From: Leptospirales bacterium
GTDB lineage: Bacteria > Spirochaetota > Leptospiria > Leptospirales > Leptospiraceae
Reading direction: 5' to 3'
Assembly: GCA_013297885.1 (NCBI GenBank)
Contig: JAAFIR010000025.1
Span: 1-64,000, forward strand
Length of the DNA stretch: 64,000 nt
Below are positions 48,012 through 56,266 of the stretch, one piece after another. The notes under the pieces were generated by a model. That model was not told the origin of the DNA, did no database searches, and saw only the letters and a program-made list of their open reading frames with translations. The first letter of the stretch is position 1, and every line of letters begins with the position of its first letter. A program made the position numbers and the translations under genes.

Positions 48012-48773
48012 ATGGAATTGATTAAAAATTCTATTTATGGTGCAGGTTACACTTTAATACTTCTATTCCAAACTATTTTACAATTAAGAGCTGTTTTTTT
48101 TAAACGAAATGAAATTCTTCACCAAATGTATATTTCTGGAATTAGTAGTTTTTTTGTAGTCTCGATTGTTGCTGTTTTTACAGGAATGATAATGGGACTA
48201 AATGCTGGTCTTGGACTAAAAGATTTTGGGGCAGAGGGTCAAATTGGTTTATTACTCACAATTACTTTAACAAGAGAAATGTCTCCTTTTATGACTGCAT
48301 TAATTTTATCTGCTTCAGTGGGTTCAGCTATAGCAGCAGAAATCGGAACAATGAAAGTCTCTGAAGAAATTGATGCACTTGAAGTGATGTCTATTAGTCC
48401 AGTAAGGTATTTGGTTATGCCGAGAGTTTTGGGATTTTCATTTATGGTTCCAATTCTTTGTATTTATGCAAGTATTCTTGGGATAATTGGAGGAGCTATT
48501 GTTGGGCAGTTTCAATTAGGTGTTGATTACCAAGTTTATTTTAATGATGTCGTTAGAAGAATTTCCTCAGTTCCTGGTTTAAAAGATTTATATGTTGGTT
48601 TATTAAAAGGATTTGTTTTTGGAATTACAATTTCAATTGTTTCCTGTTCTCATGGATTAAGAACAACAAATGGTGCAATTGGTGTGGGAAGAGCAACAAG
48701 AGAATCAGTAGTAATTTCTTTTTTGTTGGTCATTTTTATTGGTTATGTTCTAACTGCAATTTTATATAGGTAA
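48012..48773 (+). CDS. mlaE: MlaE-family lipid ABC transporter permease
   Basis: 253 aa polytopic permease of the MlaE/YrbE/TGD1 family. Conserved stretches include the long [29 protein letters not shown] region, [27 protein letters not shown] and the C-terminal [25 protein letters not shown]. In the Mla system it moves glycerophospholipids between membranes with MlaF, MlaD and MlaB. It precedes mlaF by three bases. Neither an MCE-domain MlaD nor MlaB is in the window. Confidence 0.93.
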   Translation: MELIKNSIYGAGYTLILLFQTILQLRAVFFKRNEILHQMYISGISSFFVVSIVAVFTGMIMGLNAGLGLKDFGAEGQIGLLLTITLTREMSPFMTALILSASVGSAIAAEIGTMKVSEEIDALEVMSISPVRYLVMPRVLGFSFMVPILCIYASILGIIGGAIVGQFQLGVDYQVYFNDVVRRISSVPGLKDLYVGLLKGFVFGITISIVSCSHGLRTTNGAIGVGRATRESVVISFLLVIFIGYVLTAILYR

Positions 48774-48776
48774 TAA

Positions 48777-49562
48777 ATGAGTGAATATGTAATTCAAATG
48801 AAAAATGTGCATAAAACGTTTGGCACAAGAAAAATTTTAAAAGGCACTGATGTAAATGTAAAAAAAGGTGAGACCATGGTAATACTAGGTCCATCTGGAA
48901 CAGGAAAATCAGTTACTCTAAAACATATAACCGGACTTGTTTCGCCAGATGAAGGGGACTGTTTATTATTTGGACAATCAATTTCATTCTCGGAAGAAAA
49001 AATTAGAAGAAAACTTAGAGCTAGGATGGGAGTATTATTTCAATCAGGTGCATTAATCAATTGGTTATCTGTATATGAAAATGTTGCTCTTCCTTTACGA
49101 GAACATAAAATTTCTTCAGGACAAATTCTTCATGAAAATGTTATGGAAAAACTTCGCTGGTTGGATTTAGTTCACGCAAAAGATAATTTACCATCTGATA
49201 TAAGTGGTGGAATGAAAAAAAGAGCAGGTATTGCTAGAGCATTAACAACTAACCCAGAAGTTTTACTTTATGATGAACCAACTTCAGGACTAGATCCAGT
49301 GATGTCCAATGTATTTAACGAATTAATTATCAGATTAAAAAAAGAATTACAAGTTACTTCAGTTGTTGTAACTCACGACATGGAATCAGCTTATAAGATT
49401 GCAGATAGAATTACATTTTTATATGAAGGCAAAGCCATATTTTGTGGAACTGTTGCTGAACTAAGAAGTTCTCCCAATCAATTAATCCAGCAATTTATAA
49501 ATGGTAGAACTGAAGGTCCAATGATTTTGGATCATTCCAAAGATAATAAAAAAGTACATTAA
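48777..49562 (+). CDS. mlaF: MlaF-family ABC transporter ATPase
   Basis: 261 aa ATPase energising lipid transport through MlaE. Walker A is [10 protein letters not shown] (about 38-47), the signature [17 protein letters not shown] has the SGGM variant typical of MlaF, Walker B is [11 protein letters not shown], and the switch His is in VVTHDME. The C-terminal extension after the ABC core is short. It is the end of the operon; a toxin-antitoxin module begins 63 bases downstream where an MCE gene might have been expected. Confidence 0.93.
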   Translation: MSEYVIQMKNVHKTFGTRKILKGTDVNVKKGETMVILGPSGTGKSVTLKHITGLVSPDEGDCLLFGQSISFSEEKIRRKLRARMGVLFQSGALINWLSVYENVALPLREHKISSGQILHENVMEKLRWLDLVHAKDNLPSDISGGMKKRAGIARALTTNPEVLLYDEPTSGLDPVMSNVFNELIIRLKKELQVTSVVVTHDMESAYKIADRITFLYEGKAIFCGTVAELRSSPNQLIQQFINGRTEGPMILDHSKDNKKVH

Positions 49563-49590
49563 TTTTTTATAATTTTTTATAATTTTTGAG

Positions 49591-49625
49591 TTGACAAGTG
49601 GTCACTTTCATATTAAGGTAACCAC
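49591..49625 (+). promoter_or_regulatory. Promoter and 28-bp operator palindrome of the toxin-antitoxin operon
   Basis: A perfect -35 TTGACA (49591-49596) is followed by an imperfect palindrome filling 49598-49625, whose arms GTGGTCACTTTCAT and ATTAAGGTAACCAC match at 22 of 28 positions when reverse-complemented. It ends at the base before the antitoxin ATG and contains the ribosome site AAGGT (49615-49619). No good -10 at normal spacing is visible, but repressor bound here would cover promoter and start alike. This fits Phd-type autoregulation. Confidence 0.65.
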
Positions 49626-49907
49626 ATGACTGCTATTGGAATCAAACTTTTAAAAACAAATTTAAGTAAATATTTTTCTAGTGTCAAAGCTGGAAAAACT
49701 ATTTATGTTAGTGATAGAAATGAGATTATTGCTGAAATCAGAAAAGTTTCAATAAATGAAATCAATAAAATTGAAAAAACTTTAACTGAAGATTTTAATT
49801 CAGGACTACTCACAAAACCTCAAAGAAAATTCTCAGAATTAAAGTTAAAATCAAAACCGATTTCAAAAATTGACTGGAAAAAAAATTACAAAGATTCAAA
49901 ATCATGA
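49626..49907 (+). CDS. Phd/YefM-type antitoxin
   Basis: 93 aa. The first 50 residues follow the Phd/YefM fold (AIGIKLLKTNLSKYFSSVKAGKTIYVSDRNEIIAEI), the DNA-binding part of prevent-host-death antitoxins. The Lys-rich C-terminal tail (about 60-93) would wrap the toxin. It sits directly after a palindromic operator and overlaps the toxin gene by four bases (ATGA). The antitoxin-first order and spacing are typical. Located between mlaF and a DUF4321-like gene, so it is probably a later insertion. Confidence 0.85.
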   Translation: MTAIGIKLLKTNLSKYFSSVKAGKTIYVSDRNEIIAEIRKVSINEINKIEKTLTEDFNSGLLTKPQRKFSELKLKSKPISKIDWKKNYKDSKS

Positions 49908-50350
49908 AATTTGATTCTTTAAATTACATTGATTCATCTGTGATTTTAACTTTTTTATTTGAAGAAGAAAAATCACAAGTTGCAGAAAAAATTTTAAACC
50001 AAACAAATAATTTCACTTCAAAATTAACAGTTGCAGAAACTTTTAATAATTTGAATAAATTAAAAACTTCACTCTCTGAAGAGGTTTTTTATGAAAAGTT
50101 TTTAAATCTTCAGCATATTCTAGAAACTATGTTTTTAAGAAATGTGGATGATTCCATTTTGGAAATGATGAAACTACATTTTGAAATTTCCAAATTAAAA
50201 ACTTTAGATGCAATTCATTTTACCACTTTTTTATATTATAAAATAAACACTAATTCCAAAATCATTTTAATGAGTTTTGATAAAAATCTCAATTTACTTG
50301 CATCCAAGTTAGGTTATGAAACTGAAATTCCAAAACAACACTGGTTTTAA
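49904..50350 (+). CDS. PIN-domain toxin (VapC-like)
   Basis: 148 aa PIN-fold RNase. Acidic residues fit the four-metal-ligand pattern: Asp in NYIDSSVIL (about residue 10), Glu in TVAETFNN (about 46), Asp in KTLDAIHFTTF (about 103) and Asp in MSFDKNLN (about 124). PIN toxins cleave tRNA or rRNA and are held inactive by the cognate antitoxin. The pairing with a Phd-type antitoxin is common. ATGA overlap with the antitoxin. All key residues are present, so the toxin is probably functional. Confidence 0.87.
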   Translation: MKFDSLNYIDSSVILTFLFEEEKSQVAEKILNQTNNFTSKLTVAETFNNLNKLKTSLSEEVFYEKFLNLQHILETMFLRNVDDSILEMMKLHFEISKLKTLDAIHFTTFLYYKINTNSKIILMSFDKNLNLLASKLGYETEIPKQHWF

Positions 50351-50413
50351 TTACTCACTTGACTAGAGATAAAACTCCAATTTTATGGAATTGTTAATTG
50401 AGAATTTAAATTT

Positions 50414-50641
50414 TTGAAAGAAAAAATTTCAACAATTTTTCTATCAGCTTTGCTTGGACTTTTTCTAGGTGCTGTGCTTGGCTCCATTATAGATAATTTA
50501 TTTGGAATAAATATTCTTTCCAAAACTTTTCATTCTTCGTTAGCCTTAGAATTTTATATTATTAAGATTGAAATAGGTTTAACCCCTGCCTCCCTTGTTG
50601 GAATGGTAGTAACTTCCTATTTCATGATAAGAAAGGGGTAG
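50414..50641 (+). CDS. DUF4321-like small membrane protein
   Basis: 75 aa with two transmembrane helices (about 8-28 and 55-72). The glycine-rich first helix ALLGLFLGAVLGSIIDNLFG and the end of the second, TPASLVGMVVTSYFM, match the pattern of DUF4321, short membrane proteins found in Firmicutes and leptospires. Start TTG 50414 gives the full first helix; the ribosome site is weak. It ends three bases before rpsB. Function unknown. Confidence 0.6.
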   Translation: MKEKISTIFLSALLGLFLGAVLGSIIDNLFGINILSKTFHSSLALEFYIIKIEIGLTPASLVGMVVTSYFMIRKG

Positions 50642-50644
50642 CTC

Positions 50645-51454
50645 ATGTCAGTAATTTCAATGAAGAATTTACTAGAAGCTGGTGTTCACTTTGGACATCA
50701 AACAAGAAAATGGAATCCAAAAATGGCTCCGTATGTTTTTACGGCTAGAAATGGTATTCACATCATCGACTTACAAAAAACTGTACAAAAAGCAAAAGAA
50801 GCTTATGATGCTCTTCGCAAAATGACTGCAAGTGGAAAAAAAGTTTTGTTTGTAGGAACAAAAAAACAAGCTCGTGGTGCAATTGAAAGAGAAGCAAAAA
50901 GATCAAATATGTTTTACGTTTCAAATCGTTGGTTAGGTGGACTTTTAACTAACTGGAACACAGTTAAAAAAAGTATTTCTAGATTAAAAAAATTAGAACA
51001 AATGTTTGAAACAAATTCAATGGACCAAGAAGCTAGCACAAAAAAAGAACAACTTGGTTTACAAAGAGAATTAGAAAAATTAAGAAAAACTCTTGGTGGA
51101 ATTAAAGACATGAATTCTATTCCAGATATTTTATTTGTCATAGATCCAAAAAAAGAAGAAATTGCAGTTAAAGAAGCAAAATCTCTTGGATTAAAAGTTT
51201 TTGCAGTTATAGATACTAATTGTGATCCTGAGTTAATTGATTATGCAATTCCTGGTAATGATGATGCCATTAGAGCGATTTCGTTATTTCTTGAAACAAT
51301 GGCAAATGCAGTTCTAGAAGGAACTGGTGGTGTTGTTCCAGATGTTCCACAATTTAATGAAGATGATACAGAATCAATGAGCATGGATTATCGTGGTGAG
51401 TATGATGAAAAAGGTAGATTCATCATGGACGAAGAAAGTAACTACGAAAACTAA
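50645..51454 (+). CDS. rpsB: 30S ribosomal protein uS2
   Basis: 269 aa uS2. Recognised by the N-terminal [33 protein letters not shown], the [18 protein letters not shown] strand and the [14 protein letters not shown] helix. An acidic C-terminal extension follows ([20 protein letters not shown]), longer than in E. coli. Its start is a standard ATG with GGGG upstream. It opens the rpsB-tsf-pyrH-frr cluster, whose order is widely conserved. Confidence 0.98.
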   Translation: MSVISMKNLLEAGVHFGHQTRKWNPKMAPYVFTARNGIHIIDLQKTVQKAKEAYDALRKMTASGKKVLFVGTKKQARGAIEREAKRSNMFYVSNRWLGGLLTNWNTVKKSISRLKKLEQMFETNSMDQEASTKKEQLGLQRELEKLRKTLGGIKDMNSIPDILFVIDPKKEEIAVKEAKSLGLKVFAVIDTNCDPELIDYAIPGNDDAIRAISLFLETMANAVLEGTGGVVPDVPQFNEDDTESMSMDYRGEYDEKGRFIMDEESNYEN

Positions 51455-51465
51455 GGAGAAAAATT

Positions 51466-52062
51466 TTGGCAGAAGTAACTTCAGATTTAATTAAAGAACT
51501 TAGAGAATCAACTGGTGCTGGTCTTTTAGACTGCAAAAAAGCACTCACAGAAAACGATGGTGATTTTGATAAAGCAGTAACATTCCTTAGAGAAAAAGGA
51601 ATGGCAAAAGCAGCTAAACGTGGTGATAAAGAAACTAAAGAAGGAAGAGTCATTTCTTATATTCATAGCAATGGAAAAATTGGTGTACTGATCGAACTCA
51701 ATTGTGAAACTGATTTTGTTGCTAAGAATGAAGCTTTTGAAGAACTTGGAAAAGAAATTTGTTTACAAATTGCAGCTACTAATCCAGGTTATATCAATAC
51801 AACTGATGTTCCACAGGCTGTGATAGATGAAGAATCTAGAATTTTAAAATCACAACTTTTAGAACAAGGAAAAAAAGAAGACCAAATTTCTAAAATCATT
51901 CCAGGTAAATTAACTTCATTTTATAAAGAAGTATGTTTATTAGAACAAGAATTTATCAAAGATGGTAAAAAAACTGTAAAAGAATTTATCCAAGAATCAA
52001 TTGCTAAATTTGGTGAAAATATCACAGTTAGCAAAATGACTCGTTACCAAATAGGTGGATGA
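51466..52062 (+). CDS. tsf: Elongation factor Ts
   Basis: 198 aa EF-Ts, the nucleotide exchange factor of EF-Tu. An N-terminal UBA-like domain (LIKELRESTGAGLLDCKKAL), CETDFVAKNEAF and a C-terminal domain ending with TVSKMTRYQIGG are present. It is the short form with one core subdomain, as in thermophiles and spirochaetes, rather than the 283 aa E. coli type. Start TTG 51466 with AAGGAG upstream. Overlaps pyrH by four bases. Confidence 0.96.
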   Translation: MAEVTSDLIKELRESTGAGLLDCKKALTENDGDFDKAVTFLREKGMAKAAKRGDKETKEGRVISYIHSNGKIGVLIELNCETDFVAKNEAFEELGKEICLQIAATNPGYINTTDVPQAVIDEESRILKSQLLEQGKKEDQISKIIPGKLTSFYKEVCLLEQEFIKDGKKTVKEFIQESIAKFGENITVSKMTRYQIGG

Positions 52063-52808
52063 TGGAAAGTCGAAAGACTTTTAAGAGAATATTAATCAAA
52101 CTCTCTGGCGAGGCTCTTGTCAGAGAGGGAGAATATGGAATTGATGGTAACACAATTTCAGCTCTTGCAAAAGAAATTTTAGAAATACATAAACAAAATC
52201 TTGAAATAGCAATTGTAATTGGCGGTGGAAATATTTTCAGAGGGATTCGTGGTGTTGAAAAAGGCATCGACAGAGTTACAGCTGATTATATGGGAATGAT
52301 GGCCACAATAATGAACGCTCTTGCCCTGCAAGATTCATGTGAAAAAATTGGACTTTACACAAGAGTTCAATCAGCAATTGAAATGAATTCAATTGCAGAG
52401 CCATATATCAGAAGAAGAGCTGTTAGGCACTTAGAGAAAAAGCGAGTTGTAATTTTTGCTGGTGGTACAGGCAACCCCTATTTTACAACAGACACAACTG
52501 CAAGCCTACGAGCTGTTGAAATTGGTGCAGAAGTAATTTTAAAAGCAACTAAAGTTGATGGTGTCTTCACTTCAGATCCAAAAATAGATAAAGATGCAAA
52601 AAGATATGATAAAATTTCATTTTCAGAATCCATAAAAAAGAGACTCAAAGTGATGGATCAAACTGCTCTCACAGTTTGTATGGAAAATGATATGCCAGTA
52701 ATTGTTTTTGATATATTCAAAAAAGGAAATTTAAAAGAATTGATTTCTGGGAAAAATATTGGAACATTAATTTCTAATAATGATGAGGTTGTATTAGCAA
52801 ATGAGTAA
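52059..52808 (+). CDS. pyrH: UMP kinase PyrH
   Basis: 249 aa amino-acid-kinase-fold enzyme that phosphorylates UMP to UDP. Motifs: ILIKLSGEALV, VIGGGNIFRG, DYMGMMATIMNALALQD, VFAGGTGNPYFTTDT and ILKATKVDGVFTSDP. ATG 52059 overlaps the tsf stop; a second ATG follows directly and would shorten the product by one residue. Overlaps frr by eight bases. Confidence 0.97.
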   Translation: MMESRKTFKRILIKLSGEALVREGEYGIDGNTISALAKEILEIHKQNLEIAIVIGGGNIFRGIRGVEKGIDRVTADYMGMMATIMNALALQDSCEKIGLYTRVQSAIEMNSIAEPYIRRRAVRHLEKKRVVIFAGGTGNPYFTTDTTASLRAVEIGAEVILKATKVDGVFTSDPKIDKDAKRYDKISFSESIKKRLKVMDQTALTVCMENDMPVIVFDIFKKGNLKELISGKNIGTLISNNDEVVLANE

Positions 52809-53349
52809 ATATGAAGAAATTGCAAAAGTAAAAATGGATAAAACCATTGATTCATTAAAAAAAGATTTTAGTCAAATTAGAACAGGTAGAGCAAATCCAG
52901 CTATGGTTGAAGACATCAAAGTTGAATACTATGGAGCGTTGACACCAATTAATCAATTGGGAGCAATAACAATTCCTGAACCTCGCTTAATAGTGATTAA
53001 CCCTTATGACAAAACTTCTTTAAAAGCTATTGAAAAAGCCATAATGACTAGCAGTATGGGATTTTCACCAAACAATGATGGAATTGTAATTCGTATTCCA
53101 CTTCCTGAATTAACAGGTGAGCGTAGAAAAGAATTGGTAAAAGTTTTAAAACAAAAATCAGAAGAAAAAAAAGTTGCTATTAGAAATATAAGAAGAGATG
53201 TAAATGATGAAATTAAAAAAGAAAATTCTGAAAGCTCTTCTGATCAAATTAAATCTATGCAAGATGTAATTCAAAAAATTACAGATGTATATATTGCCAA
53301 AATCGGGGACATTACAACTGAGAAAGAAAAAGAAATAACTACAGTATAA
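52801..53349 (+). CDS. frr: Ribosome recycling factor
   Basis: 182 aa RRF, which with EF-G splits post-termination ribosomes. Family blocks: SLKKDFSQIRTGRANPAM, VEYYGALTPINQLGAI, IPLPELTGERRKELVK and AIRNIRRDVNDEIKK. Length is normal. It begins inside the end of pyrH and its stop directly abuts the uppS ATG. Confidence 0.97.
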   Translation: MSKYEEIAKVKMDKTIDSLKKDFSQIRTGRANPAMVEDIKVEYYGALTPINQLGAITIPEPRLIVINPYDKTSLKAIEKAIMTSSMGFSPNNDGIVIRIPLPELTGERRKELVKVLKQKSEEKKVAIRNIRRDVNDEIKKENSESSSDQIKSMQDVIQKITDVYIAKIGDITTEKEKEITTV

Positions 53350-54054
53350 ATGGAAACTCCAAAACATATAGCCATTATCATGGATGGTAATGGCAGATGG
53401 GCAACTTCAAAAAATCTTTCTAGATCAGAGGGACACAGAGAAGGTTCTATCGCAATAGATCGTTTAATGGATTCTGCAATGGAGTTTGATTTAAAATATA
53501 TTTCTCTTTATGCTTTTTCAACTGAAAATTGGAAAAGACCAATTGCTGAGATCAAAGCAATTTTTAATTTACTAGATGAATTTATTTCAACTAGATTAGA
53601 AAAAATAAAAAAAAATAATATCAAAGTTTTACATTCTGGCTCTGAATCAAAAGTTCCACTTCAATCTATGAAACAAATTAAAAGAGCAATTAAAGAAACA
53701 GAAAAAAACACAGGGATAGTTTTAAATTTTTGTTTAAATTATGGTTCTCAAGATGAAATTTTAAATTCAATATCATTACTTATTCATGACAGAATTTCAA
53801 AAAATAAAGATCTCACAAAAAAAATAAAAAAAGAAGAATTAGAAAATTTTTTTTATACATATCCAATTCCTGATGTTGATTTAATGATTCGAACGGCTGG
53901 AGAACAAAGAATTTCTAATTTTTTGCTTTGGCAATCTGCTTATGCTGAAATTTATTTTACTGATTGTTTATGGCCAGATTTTGACAAAAAAGAATTAAAA
54001 CTTGCCTTAGATTGGTATGCTGGTAGAACTAGAAAATTCGGGGGATTAAAATGA
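53350..54054 (+). CDS. uppS: Undecaprenyl diphosphate synthase
   Basis: 234 aa cis-prenyltransferase making the C55 lipid carrier for cell-wall and surface polysaccharide synthesis. The catalytic segment is HIAIIMDGNGRWA (Asp12), followed by GHREGSIAIDRL, YAFSTENWKRP and the C-terminal DLMIRTAGEQRISNFLLWQ and AYAEIYFTDCLWPDF. No start-site ambiguity. It overlaps cdsA by four bases (ATGA). Confidence 0.97.
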   Translation: METPKHIAIIMDGNGRWATSKNLSRSEGHREGSIAIDRLMDSAMEFDLKYISLYAFSTENWKRPIAEIKAIFNLLDEFISTRLEKIKKNNIKVLHSGSESKVPLQSMKQIKRAIKETEKNTGIVLNFCLNYGSQDEILNSISLLIHDRISKNKDLTKKIKKEELENFFYTYPIPDVDLMIRTAGEQRISNFLLWQSAYAEIYFTDCLWPDFDKKELKLALDWYAGRTRKFGGLK

Positions 54055-54968
54055 AAGAAACTTTAATGAGGATTTTATCTGCAATTATTCTTCTTCCTAT
54101 GTATATTTATTCTTTTCAATATAGTGAAGGATTGTTTTTTCTACCACTTTATCTAATGGGAGTTGTCATAATACATCTTGGTTTAAAAGAAATTTATGCA
54201 TTATCAAATAGAGAAGAAGAAGGAAAACCTTTTCTTGGAACAGGCTTTTTTCTGGCCCAAGTAATTTATATTATTTATTATTTTAACTTTTTATTCAGAC
54301 AAAGTAAATTTGAAGTTCCTTTTTTTATTGGTAATATTGCAAAATATTTTCAAGCAGATTATGAATTAGTAACTATTTGCATTTTTTTAGTAATATTTTT
54401 CTCCTTAATAAATCAAATCTTAAAACGCCCACTTGATGGAGCAATTTTTTCTGTGGCAACTACAGTTCTTGGTGTAATATATGTTTCAATTCCAATTGGT
54501 CATTTTTTTAAAATACTGGCTTTAAAAAATGGAATTTATTATGTTTATATCCTGACTGGTTTAACTATGATGACTGATGTTGGAGCTTATTTTGGTGGAA
54601 GACTATTTGGTCGTCATCCTGCTGGACTTAAAATTTCTCCAAAAAAAACATTGGAAGGTTACGCAACTGGAATTATATCAGCGGTAATTTACTGTTTAGC
54701 GATTAATTTTATCTGGGTAAAAGTTTGGAAAGATACTCCAAGTTTTGGTACAATTGAAACAATTCTATTTGCAATGGTGTTTTCAGTAATTTCTGTTGCA
54801 GGAGATTTATCTGAATCAGCAATGAAACGTGATGCCAAAATTAAAGACTCTGCTGGCACAATTCCTGGGCATGGAGGAGTTTTAGATTTATCCGATGCAT
54901 TATTATTTACAATTCCACTTTGTTATATTTATTTAATCGTTAAAGAGATGTTAGGGTTTTCTATTTGA
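54051..54968 (+). CDS. cdsA: Phosphatidate cytidylyltransferase CdsA
   Basis: 305 aa polytopic enzyme producing CDP-diacylglycerol from phosphatidate and CTP. The C-terminal signature SESAMKRDAKIKDSAG and PGHGGVLDLSDALLFTIP is present. The usual D-R-x-D in that signature reads D-L-S-D, so the Arg is replaced; both Asp residues are kept. Six to eight helices are predicted. A 168-bp gap containing structured repeat copy E follows before dxr. Confidence 0.95.
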   Translation: MKETLMRILSAIILLPMYIYSFQYSEGLFFLPLYLMGVVIIHLGLKEIYALSNREEEGKPFLGTGFFLAQVIYIIYYFNFLFRQSKFEVPFFIGNIAKYFQADYELVTICIFLVIFFSLINQILKRPLDGAIFSVATTVLGVIYVSIPIGHFFKILALKNGIYYVYILTGLTMMTDVGAYFGGRLFGRHPAGLKISPKKTLEGYATGIISAVIYCLAINFIWVKVWKDTPSFGTIETILFAMVFSVISVAGDLSESAMKRDAKIKDSAGTIPGHGGVLDLSDALLFTIPLCYIYLIVKEMLGFSI

Positions 54969-54973
54969 GTTTT

Positions 54974-55115
54974 GGGAGTTCCCTTTTTAATCTCAGTGGG
55001 CAAAAGCCCACTATTGTAATTAATAATCCCACTGCAAAAAAAAAAGGTCGGGCTATTTCGCACTCTGCTACGCTTCGGTCTTTGCTAGCAAAGACTCTAC
55101 GATGCTTCATATCCC
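54974..55115 (+). repeat. Structured intergenic repeat, copy E
   Basis: The left end GGGAGTTCCC (GGGCG with one change) starts six bases after the cdsA stop. Hairpin 1 uses CAGTGGG (54994-55000) with CCCACTG (55028-55034), and an internal GTGGGC/GCCCAC at 54997-55012 offers an alternative fold. The centre is CGGGCTATTTCGC (55049-55061). Hairpin 2 is the perfect palindrome GTCTTTGCTAGCAAAGAC (55078-55095). The right end reads ATGCTTCATATCCC. It interrupts the otherwise tightly packed cdsA-dxr cluster. Confidence 0.7.
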
Positions 55116-55136
55116 TAACTCAGGAACATTACTGAA

Positions 55137-56264
55137 ATGGAAAAAATTTGTTTATTAGGAGCTTCAGGTTCTGTAGGAGAAACAACCCTAAAAGTATTAA
55201 GACAGTTTAAAAATGATTTTTCTCTTTGTTCATTTTCAGTTCATTCTTCAATAGACAAAGCAAAATCTATCATTGAAGAGTTTCATCCAAAATACTGTGT
55301 TGTATCTGGAATTGGTAATTTTGGAGATAAATATTTAAACACAGAAATTCTTTATGGTAACGATGCTCTTTCAGAAATAGTAAAAAATGAAGATGTTGAT
55401 ATTGTAGTGACAGCAGTTGTTGGTTCAATTGGTGTGATGCCAACAATTGAAGCAATTAAATCTGATAAAAAAATTGCAATCGCAAATAAAGAAACTTTAG
55501 TCACTTTTGGTCCAATAATCAAAAAACTTTTACAAACTTCAAAATCCATTTTAGTTCCCGTTGATTCAGAACATAATGCATTATTTCAACTTTTGGAGGG
55601 TTTTAAAAAAGAACAAATTTCCAAAATCATTTTAACTGCTTCAGGTGGATCTTTTCGAGATTATCCAATTGAAAAATTAAAATCAGTAACAGTTGAAGAA
55701 GCACTAAATCATCCAACTTGGAAAATGGGGAAAAAAATTACAATTGATTCAGCTGGACTTGTAAACAAAGGTTTGGAAGTAATAGAAGCTCATTTTTTAT
55801 TTGGCTATTCCTACGATCAAATTGGTATTGTAATTCATCCAGAAAGTATTGTTCACGGATTAATAGAATTAAACGATGGAGCAACAATTTCTTATGCTTC
55901 AAAACCAGATATGTCTTTTCCGGTTGCACATTCATTATTCTATCCAAAAATTGTCCCCGAAAAAATTATCGACTATCCTGCAAAATCTTGGAAAAGTTTA
56001 AATTTTAGAGAAGTTGAAGAAGCTCGTTACCCTGCAATAAAATTAGCCTATCAAGTTGGAAAACAAGGTGGTACTGCACCAGCAATTTTTAATGCAGCTA
56101 ACGAAGAAGCTGTGCAAAAATTTTTAGATGAAAAAATTTCTTTTTTAGAAATAGCTACTTTAATTGAAAAAACTTTAAACAAAATCGAAGTCAAATATAT
56201 AGACGATATTTCGATTTATTTGGATGCAGATTTACAAGCCAGAAAATTTGTACAAGGAATTTAA
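55137..56264 (+). CDS. dxr: 1-deoxy-D-xylulose 5-phosphate reductoisomerase
   Basis: 375 aa second enzyme of the MEP isoprenoid pathway. NADPH-binding LLGASGSVGETTL, the IAIANKETLVTFG segment, the metal and substrate motif VPVDSEHNALFQ, TASGGSFRDYP, HPTWKMGKKITIDSAGLVNKGLEVIEAH and the mobile HPESIVHGLIEL are all present. Length is normal. Supplies isoprenoids used by the neighbouring uppS. It is separated from cdsA by a structured repeat and from rseP by two bases. Confidence 0.97.
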   Translation: MEKICLLGASGSVGETTLKVLRQFKNDFSLCSFSVHSSIDKAKSIIEEFHPKYCVVSGIGNFGDKYLNTEILYGNDALSEIVKNEDVDIVVTAVVGSIGVMPTIEAIKSDKKIAIANKETLVTFGPIIKKLLQTSKSILVPVDSEHNALFQLLEGFKKEQISKIILTASGGSFRDYPIEKLKSVTVEEALNHPTWKMGKKITIDSAGLVNKGLEVIEAHFLFGYSYDQIGIVIHPESIVHGLIELNDGATISYASKPDMSFPVAHSLFYPKIVPEKIIDYPAKSWKSLNFREVEEARYPAIKLAYQVGKQGGTAPAIFNAANEEAVQKFLDEKISFLEIATLIEKTLNKIEVKYIDDISIYLDADLQARKFVQGI

Positions 56265-56266
56265 GA

